DNA from: Lachnospiraceae bacterium
GTDB lineage: Bacteria > Bacillota > Clostridia > Lachnospirales > Lachnospiraceae
Assembly (NCBI GenBank): GCA_902363665.1
Contig: CABJAW010000017.1
Span: forward strand, 27,353 to 91,352
Direction of reading: 5' to 3'
Length of the DNA: 64,000 bases
Under the pieces are notes generated by a model. That model was not told where the DNA came from. It was given only the letters and a program-made list of their open reading frames with translations, and made no database searches. The stretch's first letter is position 1; each line of letters opens with the position of its first letter. The position numbers and the translations under genes were made by a program. Shown piece by piece: positions 44,882 to 52,844 of the stretch.

Positions 44882-47800
44882 CTACTCAGCCTTCTCATTC
44901 ATGTGTGCGTAAAATGCTTCAATCTGCGCCTGTTCACTGCTCAGACCCTTTTCTTCCATCTGCACAATTGCCATCTGCATTTCCTTGTACTCATGTGGAA
45001 TAATCTTCTTGAATTTTGGCAGATAATCACTGAAATGCTCCAGAATCTCCTTGCCTTTTTCTGAATTTGTATATTTCACATGGTCATTAATCATATCTTT
45101 AAGCTCGAGCACGTCGTACTTGGAAGTCATCTTCTCGATCTCGACCATCTTCTTGTTGACCTTTGTATAAAGATCTGAATCCTCATCGAGCACATAAACG
45201 ATACCGCCGCTCATACCGGCTGCAAAGTTCTTTCCGACTTTTCCAAGAATTACGGCACGGCCGCCCGTCATATACTCACAGCCATGGTCTCCAACACCTT
45301 CGACAACCGCCACTGCTCCGGAATTTCGGACGCAGAAACGCTCGCCTGCCACACCGTTGATATAGGCACTTCCGCTCGTCGCACCATACAGCGCCACGTT
45401 TCCGATGATGATGTTTTCGTCATGCGCATATTTTACGCTCTGCGGCGGATAAACGATCAGTTTTCCACCGGAAAGTCCCTTTCCGAAGTAATCGTTGCTG
45501 TCACCGACCAGTTCCAGTGTCAGTCCCCTCGGAATAAACGCACCAAAACTCTGACCGCCTGCGCCGTGGCATTTTACCGTATAAGTATCTTCTTCCAGAC
45601 CGTCCGGATATCTCCTTGTGATCTCTGATCCAAAGATCGTACCGAATGCACGGTCTGTATTCTTGACATCGATCTCAATACTTCGCTTTGCGCCCGTTTC
45701 AAGCGCCGGGCCAAGCTTCGCCAGAAGCACCTTCATATCCAGTGTTTTCTGCAGGCCGAAATCATAGACCTTCTCCGGCTCAAACGTTACCTTTTCGCCT
45801 TTTCCGGCGTACGGATTGTTTAAAATATTGCCGAGATCCAGGCTGCAGCCTTTTTCATTTTCGCAGACCTCTTTCTTTTTCAGAAGATCACTTCTTCCGA
45901 CCATCTCATCTACCGTACGGAATCCAAGCTTTGCCATATATTCCCGCAGGTTCTGCGCGATGAAACGCATGAAGTTTACCACGTATTCCGGTTTGCCGCG
46001 GAAACGCTTTCTCAGCTCCGGATTCTGGGTCGCAACGCCAACCGGACACGTATCCAGATTGCAGACACGCATCATGACACATCCCATTGTAACAAGCGGG
46101 CCTGTGGCAAAACCAAACTCTTCCGCACCGAGCAATGCCGCGATTGCCACGTCTCTTCCGCTCATCAGCTTTCCATCGGTCTCAATCCGCACCTTGTTGC
46201 GCAGTCCGTTCATGATCAGCGTCTGATGTGTCTCTGCAAGTCCAAGCTCCCACGGAAGTCCTGCGTTATGGATGGAGCTCTTCGGAGCCGCTCCGGTACC
46301 TCCGTCATAGCCGGAGATCAGGATAACCTGCGCACCGGCTTTTGCAACACCGGCTGCGACTGTTCCGACGCCCGCCTCCGATACCAGTTTTACAGAAATA
46401 TCTGCCTGGCGGTTTGCATTTTTCAGATCGTAGATCAGCTGTGCCAGATCCTCGATTGAATAAATATCATGATGCGGCGGCGGGGAGATCAGGCTCACGC
46501 CCGGTGTCGAAAGTCTCGTCTTCGCAATCCACGGATACACCTTCTTGCCCGGAAGATGACCGCCCTCGCCCGGCTTTGCACCCTGTGCCATCTTGATCTG
46601 GATCTCTTTTGCACTTACCAGATATCTTGAAGTAACTCCGAACCGGCCGGATGCAACCTGTTTGATTGCCGAGCAGCGGTTCTTTCCGTCCGGTCCGATC
46701 ACCAGACGGTCAAGGCTCTCTCCTCCCTCACCGGTATTGGACTTGCCGTGCAGCATGTTCATCGCGATCGCCAGCGTCTCATGCGCTTCCTGTGAAATGG
46801 AACCGTAAGACATTGCGCCGGTCTTGAAACGACGTACGATCGAATCAACGCTCTCTACTTCATCAAGCGGCACACCGTGCTCCGGATAATTGAAGTCCAT
46901 AATACTGCGGATATATCCTGTCTCCTCCTGGTTCACAAGTTCTGTGTACTGTTTAAACATCTCATAATTTCCAGTCCAGGTTGACTGCTGCAGCAAATGG
47001 ATCGTCTGTGGATTGTAGCGGTGATGTTCCCCGGCACTTCTCGATTTATGCCAGCCTTCGCTGTCCAGAGTCAGATCCTCTCTAAGCCCGAGCGGATCAA
47101 ACGCCTTTGTATGGCGTGCATCCACATCTGTTTCAATATCCTTTAAGGAGATACCACCGACACGGCTCACCGTATTCGTAAAGTATTTGTCGATGACCTC
47201 TTTGCTGATACCGATCGCCTCAAAGATCTGGGAACCCTGGTATGACTGGATCGTCGAAATTCCCATCTTAGATGCAATCTTTACGATCCCATCAATGATC
47301 GCCTTATTATAATCGGTAACTGCTGCATAATAATCCTTTTCCAGCATACCGGTATTGATCAGCTGATGGATCGTATCCAGTGCCAGGTATGGATTGACCG
47401 CACTTGCGCCGTAGCCAAGCAGCGTTGCAAAGTGATGTACCTCTCTTGGCTCGCCGGACTCCAAAATCAGTGCCAGGGAAGTTCTCCTCTTCGTGCGCAC
47501 CAGATACTGATGTACCGCCGAAACTGCCAGCAGAGAGGGAATCGGCATCCGAATCTCATCAACCCCGCGGTCAGTCAGGATCAGAATATTTGCGCCATCC
47601 CGGCTTGCACGATCCACCTCAAGATACAGATGGTCAATTGCTTTTTCCAGGCCCGTATTTTTATAGAAGGTAATCGGAATCTCTGCTACCTTAAATCCCT
47701 TTACCTTCATATTTTTAATCTTCAGCATATCGGTGTTTGTCAGGATCGGATTTTCGATCTTTAGCACCTGACAGTTTTCCGGCTTCTCTTCCAGAAGGTT

Positions 47801-49447
47801 ACCCTCCACTCCGGCATAAATCGTCTTCGATGTCACGATCTCCTCACGGATCGCATCGATCGGCGGGTTTGTTACCTGTGCAAACAGCTGCTTGAAGTAG
47901 TTGAACAGCGGCTGATGACGTTTGGAAAGCACAGCCAGCGGGATATCCACACCCATCGCGCTTGTGCCCTCGCCGCCGTTTGCTGCCATATTCAGAATCG
48001 ATGTCCGGTAGTCTTCGTAGCTGTAGCCAAATGCTTTCATCAGGCGCATCCGCATCTCATCGGAATAAGTCTCAACGCGCTTGTTCGGAATCTTCAGATC
48101 TTTCAGGTTTACCAGATACTGATCCAGCCACTCACCGTACGGCTGACGGTCTGCATAGCGGTTTTTCAGCTCTTCATCATCGATCACACGACCTTCCACC
48201 GTATCGACCAGAAGCATCTTGCCCGGATGGAGACGTTCTTTGAGCACGATCTTCGCCGGATCAATGTCAAGTACGCCAACCTCAGAAGAAAGGATCACAT
48301 AACCGTCATCCGTGATATAGTATCTCGACGGACGCAGGCCGTTGCGGTCAAGCACCGCCCCCATGATATCACCATCAGAAAACAGGATCGATGCCGGTCC
48401 GTCCCACGGCTCCATCATCGTCGCATAGTACTGATAGAAATCGTGCTTTTTCTGGCTCATTGTCTTGTTGTTCGCCCACGGCTCCGGAATCATGATCATG
48501 ACCGCAAGCGGCAGATCCATTCCGTTCATCGCAAGAAACTCCACGGTGTTGTCCAGCATCGCCGAGTCAGAGCCTTTTGCATTGATCACCGGAAGTACCC
48601 TGTGCATATCCTCTTCCATGTATTCGGATGCCATGCTCTCCTCTCGCGCTGTCATTTTGTCTGCGTTTCCGCGAATCGTATTAATCTCACCGTTGTGCAC
48701 AATATAACGGTAAGGATGCGCCCGCTCCCAGCTCGGGTTCGTGTTCGTACTGAATCTGGAATGTACGATCGCGATTGCTGACTCATAATCCGGATCCTGC
48801 AGATCCGTAAAGAACGTCCGCAGCTGGTTCACAAGAAACATACCCTTATAAATAATCGTACGGCTTGAACAGGAAACAACATAAGTCGTATCATTCGACT
48901 GTTCAAAAGTCCGGCGCACGATATAAAGGCGGCGGTCAAAGGCAAGCCCTTTCTCCACATCCTTTGGACGCTCCACAAATGCCTGCTCGATACACGGCAT
49001 TTTTTCCAGAGCCTTATGTCCAAGTACACCCGGTACAGTCGGAACCTGGCGCCATCCGAGGAAATTCATTCCTTCCTTTCGCACGATACTTTCAAACATT
49101 TTCTTCGCCTGATTGCGCTTTAGTACATCCTGTGGAAAGAAAAACATACCGATTCCGTAATCTCTTTCTTCACCTAAAAAGATGCCGAGATCTAAACAGG
49201 TCTTATGGAAGAATCTGTGCGAAATCTGCAGCATGATTCCAACTCCATCACCTGTTTTTCCCTCGGCATCTTTGCCAGCTCTGTGTTCCAAATTTTCAAC
49301 TATACTTAATGCGTTTTCCACCGTCTGATGTGTCTTTACGCCCTTGATATTTACGACTGCTCCGATACCGCAGTTGTCATGTTCAAACTCCGGCCGGTAC
49401 AGTCCAGGCGCTGCACAGACGGTACGCGAATCTCTTCTCGTATCCAT
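44882..49447 (-). CDS. gltB: Glutamate synthase large subunit GltB
   Basis: GltB makes two glutamates from glutamine and 2-oxoglutarate. The 1521-aa protein has an N-terminal class II glutamine amidotransferase domain. Cys26 in FEHDNCGIGAVVNI is the nucleophile exposed after removal of a 25-residue propeptide. The central domain and FMN-binding synthase domain follow (GEGGESLDRLVIGPDGKNRC, KPGEGGHLPGKKVYPWI), with the 3Fe-4S cysteines near CVMMRVCNLDTCPVGVA. A C-terminal beta-helix (GGRAVILGKVGKNFAAGMSGG) ends the protein. The ATG at 49447 has AGGAGG 7 bases upstream. The longer frame to 49528 is impossible because the promoter lies inside it. Confidence 0.98.
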   Translation of the reverse strand: MDTRRDSRTVCAAPGLYRPEFEHDNCGIGAVVNIKGVKTHQTVENALSIVENLEHRAGKDAEGKTGDGVGIMLQISHRFFHKTCLDLGIFLGEERDYGIGMFFFPQDVLKRNQAKKMFESIVRKEGMNFLGWRQVPTVPGVLGHKALEKMPCIEQAFVERPKDVEKGLAFDRRLYIVRRTFEQSNDTTYVVSCSSRTIIYKGMFLVNQLRTFFTDLQDPDYESAIAIVHSRFSTNTNPSWERAHPYRYIVHNGEINTIRGNADKMTAREESMASEYMEEDMHRVLPVINAKGSDSAMLDNTVEFLAMNGMDLPLAVMIMIPEPWANNKTMSQKKHDFYQYYATMMEPWDGPASILFSDGDIMGAVLDRNGLRPSRYYITDDGYVILSSEVGVLDIDPAKIVLKERLHPGKMLLVDTVEGRVIDDEELKNRYADRQPYGEWLDQYLVNLKDLKIPNKRVETYSDEMRMRLMKAFGYSYEDYRTSILNMAANGGEGTSAMGVDIPLAVLSKRHQPLFNYFKQLFAQVTNPPIDAIREEIVTSKTIYAGVEGNLLEEKPENCQVLKIENPILTNTDMLKIKNMKVKGFKVAEIPITFYKNTGLEKAIDHLYLEVDRASRDGANILILTDRGVDEIRMPIPSLLAVSAVHQYLVRTKRRTSLALILESGEPREVHHFATLLGYGASAVNPYLALDTIHQLINTGMLEKDYYAAVTDYNKAIIDGIVKIASKMGISTIQSYQGSQIFEAIGISKEVIDKYFTNTVSRVGGISLKDIETDVDARHTKAFDPLGLREDLTLDSEGWHKSRSAGEHHRYNPQTIHLLQQSTWTGNYEMFKQYTELVNQEETGYIRSIMDFNYPEHGVPLDEVESVDSIVRRFKTGAMSYGSISQEAHETLAIAMNMLHGKSNTGEGGESLDRLVIGPDGKNRCSAIKQVASGRFGVTSRYLVSAKEIQIKMAQGAKPGEGGHLPGKKVYPWIAKTRLSTPGVSLISPPPHHDIYSIEDLAQLIYDLKNANRQADISVKLVSEAGVGTVAAGVAKAGAQVILISGYDGGTGAAPKSSIHNAGLPWELGLAETHQTLIMNGLRNKVRIETDGKLMSGRDVAIAALLGAEEFGFATGPLVTMGCVMMRVCNLDTCPVGVATQNPELRKRFRGKPEYVVNFMRFIAQNLREYMAKLGFRTVDEMVGRSDLLKKKEVCENEKGCSLDLGNILNNPYAGKGEKVTFEPEKVYDFGLQKTLDMKVLLAKLGPALETGAKRSIEIDVKNTDRAFGTIFGSEITRRYPDGLEEDTYTVKCHGAGGQSFGAFIPRGLTLELVGDSNDYFGKGLSGGKLIVYPPQSVKYAHDENIIIGNVALYGATSGSAYINGVAGERFCVRNSGAVAVVEGVGDHGCEYMTGGRAVILGKVGKNFAAGMSGGIVYVLDEDSDLYTKVNKKMVEIEKMTSKYDVLELKDMINDHVKYTNSEKGKEILEHFSDYLPKFKKIIPHEYKEMQMAIVQMEEKGLSSEQAQIEAFYAHMNEKAE

Positions 49448-49483
49448 CGCAGTTCCTCCTGTGTTTACTTTTGAGTTGATGAC

Positions 49484-49512
49484 ACTATACACCCGATTTC
49501 GCGATTTGTAAA
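49484..49512 (-). promoter_or_regulatory. gltBD promoter
   Basis: Minus strand: -35 TTTACA (49507-49512), a 17-bp spacer, -10 TATAGT (49484-49489), about 35 bp before the gltB start codon. Confidence 0.85.
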
Positions 49513-49686
49513 TAAAAACTTTTCTCATTATTGTCAGATAATTTGAATTTTCATTGGCATGTCACTGTTTTATCTGTTTTTTAATGCTGTTTTTTCTTTG
49601 ATATCCATGTTCAGAAACAATTTAAAGCTGTGGCCGAAGAATTTTTTTGTTTTTTATGCTTTTACATGCTATTTTATAAGCAATCC
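49513..49686. other. AT-rich non-coding stretch upstream of gltB
   Basis: No reading frame, repeat or known RNA motif was recognised here. It ends at the orphan plus-strand terminator at 49687. Confidence 0.6.
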
Positions 49687-49710
49687 GCCGGCAGACGCCG
49701 GCTCTTTTTT
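49687..49710 (+). terminator. Orphan plus-strand terminator-like hairpin
   Basis: GCCGGC (49687-49692), AGAC loop, GCCGGC (49697-49702), then TCTTTTTT. It faces the plus strand although no plus-strand gene is seen upstream. Confidence 0.65.
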
Positions 49711-49726
49711 CGATAGCGATTCTTGT

Positions 49727-49857
49727 AAATAATGCAGTTAAGGCAGTTCAGTAGAGTGCGAAAGACAAGGAAGATATCTGCAGGCATGCTGACGCACGGC
49801 AAAGATATCTGACGCAGGATTTCACACTCTGATGTGCTGGATTAAGATGCACTATTT
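49727..49857. repeat. 131-bp imperfect inverted-repeat structure
   Basis: The arms 49727-49763 and 49820-49857 are about 70% complementary (AAATAATGCAG... against AAATAGTGCAT...). The loop contains AAGATATCTG twice. No ORF is present. It may be a degenerate miniature element. Confidence 0.55.
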
Positions 49858-49889
49858 TAGAGGATTGCTATAATTTCGGCCGTCTGCAA

Positions 49890-49910
49890 AATTTAACCGA
49901 GTCAGGCAAG
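49890..49910. repeat. Short repeat TTTAACCGAGTCAGGCAAG
   Basis: One of several copies of this block (also at 11505, 55979 and inverted at 60918). It lies about 30 bp after the CPBP protease stop codon. Confidence 0.7.
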
Positions 49911-49941
49911 TCCCCCGCGTGGTTGCACAGAGCAATACATT

Positions 49942-50637
49942 TTATCCGGCCAATGCTCCCAGCACCACCGTTGTCAGATTAACTCCCATATGGAACAGAA
50001 TCGGGTAGCTTATCCACTTTCCTTTTTCATACAAAAGCGTCAGAATAATTGCCATCGGAAAGGCAAACAGGATCTGAATCATATTTCCATGATACAGTGC
50101 AAAAATCACTGAAGCTGTCAGCACACTCGCCCATACCGGAAGCGTCCGCCGGATCCTTGCATATAAAAGTCCACGGAAAATAAGTTCTTCCGCCACCGGC
50201 ACCAGGATTCCAAGCCCTATGATCTGCACAGCAAGCTGCGATGCAAGCAGCTGTTCCTGTGTCTGATTTGAAAAATAGTCCTGCACCCTCAGCCATAAAA
50301 GCACCTGGCTCCAGACCCGGTCCAAAATGCCGCCTGATACGAAACAGGCGATTCCCATAAAAATACGCCATGTAAGTGTCGGACCGCCGTTTTCCTTATC
50401 GTCCAACTCCTTTTTTGTATCCTGTTCTGCGACGCTTTTCAGTCTGTTTGCAGCCGGTTTTCCGTCTCCTCGATACATCCAAAGTACAGGTGGAATCACA
50501 AGGATTGCCGTAAGTGTAGTACACAGTGCAGAATCCGGTGTCTGACCAGTCGCTGCAGTCAGAATGATCACGGAAAAATCCGATAAAATCATATGAAGTG
50601 CCACCGGCCAGATAACAGAAAAAAGATACGCTGCCAT
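49942..50637 (-). CDS. CPBP family intramembrane metalloprotease
   Basis: A 231-aa polytopic membrane protein of the CAAX-protease/bacteriocin-processing (Abi) family. The glutamate motif is PVAEELIFRGLLYARIRR, and the second motif is IFALYHGNMIQILFAFPM. The C-terminus SYPILFHMGVNLTTVVLGAL is also typical. Substrates of bacterial members are mostly unknown; some modulate sensor kinases or cell-wall enzymes. Its ATG follows the upstream gene's stop codon without any gap, so it is coupled to the TcaA-like gene. It is the last gene of the kinase cluster. Confidence 0.92.
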   Translation of the reverse strand: MAAYLFSVIWPVALHMILSDFSVIILTAATGQTPDSALCTTLTAILVIPPVLWMYRGDGKPAANRLKSVAEQDTKKELDDKENGGPTLTWRIFMGIACFVSGGILDRVWSQVLLWLRVQDYFSNQTQEQLLASQLAVQIIGLGILVPVAEELIFRGLLYARIRRTLPVWASVLTASVIFALYHGNMIQILFAFPMAIILTLLYEKGKWISYPILFHMGVNLTTVVLGALAG

Positions 50638-51780
50638 TTACCTCTCCTCCGGGATGACCGGCATCTCAAACGCTGTGATATGCCATGCATCATCATAATA
50701 GGACATGGTGAATTTTGCTGTCGCGTCCCCGGCAGTGCTTACCGTCTCCGTCTGCTGCACTGGTGTCCCGTCTTCCTGAAGCTCATCGGTATCGACCATA
50801 ATGTCTTCCTGGATTGCATAATGATAGGAGAATGTGATTTCCGTCTGGATCGCCCCGTCCGGGTCATCCGTAAATACCGGGTTGCCAAACTGCACTGCAA
50901 AATCTGAGATTCCAACGCTGTGAAACGCAGCGTCATCCGAATGAAAGTCTGCCTCCTGATTTTTGATCAGCGTCTCTGCCTCTTTGGAAACATCTGCCAG
51001 AACTTTTTCCGAATCTTCGGTTTTCGCTTTTACTGCTGATGTATAAACCGCCTTTAAAAATTTCACACCAAGTTCTTTGCAGGCCGACTGTCCAGTCTCT
51101 TTTAGTGCCATCTTATCCGTATAATCAGCACTTCCCGTTTCCGTATCAAGCATTCCGTTTACGGATTCTAATACCGGATGACGGATCACCAGGCTGGTGC
51201 TCCCCGGAATCAGTGTCGGTATATCATAAGTGTCACAGGATGCTTTCGCTGCCTTACTGTCAATCCAGCTGCCATCCGCCAGCTGTCCGCCTATGTATAC
51301 CTCAGAACCGGCCGGCACAGTCAGCATAAAATCTGTCACCATACAATGCGTAGAAAGTACTTTCCACCGGTCAAACAGTCCGTAGACCTGGTCTGCCTGC
51401 TTTTTTACCGTAAAATTCTCTTCCGCTTTGACTTCGCCGCCTGCATCTTTAAACTTTGCATGATAATCGACGTATTCATTCCCATTGCTATCCCGTCTGT
51501 TCTCCTCTTTCGTCACATCACAGGAACTATACAGACTGTATTTTTTGGCATCCAGCGCTTTCTCATACACCTCGGCCGTCATCATTTCGGCCTCTGACTG
51601 ATCCAGACATGCGTATGCTTTCTCCTGGCTGTTGTCGATCAGAAGTGTCAGATAATGATTGACCGCATATTCCGCACTGCTCTGCCGATACGCCTGATAG
51701 GACGCAGCCGCTCCGCCTCCGGCAGCAATCACGGCAGCCAGAATCACCGTCTTGATCAAAATTCGTTTCCATACCTTCAT
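50638..51780 (-). CDS. Membrane-anchored TcaA-like extracellular protein
   Basis: A 380-aa protein with a basic start (MKVWKRILIKT), one membrane helix (about residues 6-27) and an extracellular part. The first extracellular block (YAVNHYLTLLIDNSQEKAYACLDQSEAEMM) and the later FTMSYYDDAWHITAFEMP look like NTF2-like folds as in TcaA. The middle segment MLTVPAGSEVYIGGQLADGS is a PEGA/TcaA-type beta domain. No enzymatic motif is seen. The ATG at 51780 has AGGAGG 6 bases upstream; the longer frame to 51816 overlaps the preceding gene. A role in envelope sensing next to the kinase is inference; the TcaA link is by fold pattern only. Confidence 0.72.
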   Translation of the reverse strand: MKVWKRILIKTVILAAVIAAGGGAAASYQAYRQSSAEYAVNHYLTLLIDNSQEKAYACLDQSEAEMMTAEVYEKALDAKKYSLYSSCDVTKEENRRDSNGNEYVDYHAKFKDAGGEVKAEENFTVKKQADQVYGLFDRWKVLSTHCMVTDFMLTVPAGSEVYIGGQLADGSWIDSKAAKASCDTYDIPTLIPGSTSLVIRHPVLESVNGMLDTETGSADYTDKMALKETGQSACKELGVKFLKAVYTSAVKAKTEDSEKVLADVSKEAETLIKNQEADFHSDDAAFHSVGISDFAVQFGNPVFTDDPDGAIQTEITFSYHYAIQEDIMVDTDELQEDGTPVQQTETVSTAGDATAKFTMSYYDDAWHITAFEMPVIPEER

Positions 51781-51790
51781 GTCTGTCCTC

Positions 51791-52780
51791 CTAATTTCCG
51801 GCCAGAGCCGCTTCATAATTCAGAATCACTTTCAGATTCGCCGCTTCGTAATCATTGAGGTAATCAAACATATGGGCATCAAATTCATCCGGATCATACA
51901 TTGGCACATACCATGATTTCTGGCTGAAATAATCTGCCAGATCCTGCGATTTAAAGATCCGTCCGTGCAAAGCAAAAATTTCATTTCGAATCAGACGCAG
52001 CTGTCCCGCATCGTAATTGTACAGTTCACTTTCATCAATATACCGGCTGCTGATTCCGGGAATAATCACGTCATCCTGTGTCTCAGTTCCGCCTCCGTCA
52101 TCTCCGCCATCGTTTCCGCCGCCATCATCATTCCAGCCGTTTCCGCCGCCATCATCCGTTCCGCCATCATCTCCGCCGTTTCCACCGCCGTCATAATAAT
52201 AGTCTCCTCCACCCGGATCGAGGATTTCTACCGGCTGTTCATAATAATCTTCCCCGGAACCATCATAATCCGAGCCGCCATCGCCATTCGTTTCCGGCGT
52301 AATGATATTGCCGTTTTCATCCGTCTCAGGCGTGATCGCATTTCCGTTTTCATCCGTCTCAGGCGTGATCACGTCGCCGTTTTCATCCGTCTCAGGCGTG
52401 ATTGCATTGCCGTTTTCATCCGTCTCAGGCGTAATCACATTGCCGTTTTCATCCGTCTCAGGCGTGATCGCATTTCCGTCTTTATCCGTTTGCTTCTGCT
52501 GTGTTTCTTTTTCCGGAGCTTCTGTCTCCACCCCTTTTATAACTGTTCCAGAAGCAGTAACTGTAAACGCATCCGTCTCATACGTGCGGCTTGTACTGCA
52601 TTCTTCCGGCACCGTTTCCGGCTCATCAGATGTCTCTGTCAGCTTTTCCGCCTGCGGGATCTGTAGCAGCTTCTGATCCGACGTGAGCACATCAGCCGTA
52701 AAAAAAGAGGCTCCTGCGGCAACCACGCATCCGATGATAAAGCCGCTGTTTCTCTTTAGCATATTTTTCTTTTTACCCAT
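51791..52780 (-). CDS. Membrane-anchored YARHG-domain protein with 11-residue repeats
   Basis: A 329-aa protein with an N-terminal membrane anchor (NSGFIIGCVVAAGASFFTADV) and a Glu/Thr-rich stem. Six near-perfect 11-residue repeats (consensus NGNAITPETDE) are followed by an Asp/Gly/Tyr-rich linker. A C-terminal YARHG domain (LRLIRNEIFALHGRIFKSQD, then YFSQKSWYVPMY) completes it; such domains occur in extracellular proteins of unknown binding role. The start at 52780 has only a weak ribosome binding site; a GTG five codons upstream is an alternative. It lies 10 bp before the TcaA-like gene. Confidence 0.82.
   Translation of the reverse strand: MGKKKNMLKRNSGFIIGCVVAAGASFFTADVLTSDQKLLQIPQAEKLTETSDEPETVPEECSTSRTYETDAFTVTASGTVIKGVETEAPEKETQQKQTDKDGNAITPETDENGNVITPETDENGNAITPETDENGDVITPETDENGNAITPETDENGNIITPETNGDGGSDYDGSGEDYYEQPVEILDPGGGDYYYDGGGNGGDDGGTDDGGGNGWNDDGGGNDGGDDGGGTETQDDVIIPGISSRYIDESELYNYDAGQLRLIRNEIFALHGRIFKSQDLADYFSQKSWYVPMYDPDEFDAHMFDYLNDYEAANLKVILNYEAALAGN
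52290..52490 (-). repeat. 33-bp in-frame tandem repeat
   Basis: About six copies of a 33-bp unit containing TTTTCATCCGTCTCAGGCGT on the plus strand (positions 52313, 52346, 52379 and so on). It encodes the NGNAITPETDE units. Confidence 0.9.
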
Positions 52781-52844
52781 TCTTTCTTCATTCACCCCTT
52801 CACGGGGCATGATATCATAGTTACTGAAAAAAGTCCACGGGAAC

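Noticed and set aside
49448..49528. Upstream extension of gltB
   Set aside because: The promoter -35 and -10 lie inside this stretch, so it cannot be translated from that transcript.
52302..52676. Plus-strand frames with SSVSGVI repeats
   Set aside because: They mirror the 33-bp tandem repeat of the YARHG gene on the other strand and have no start signals.
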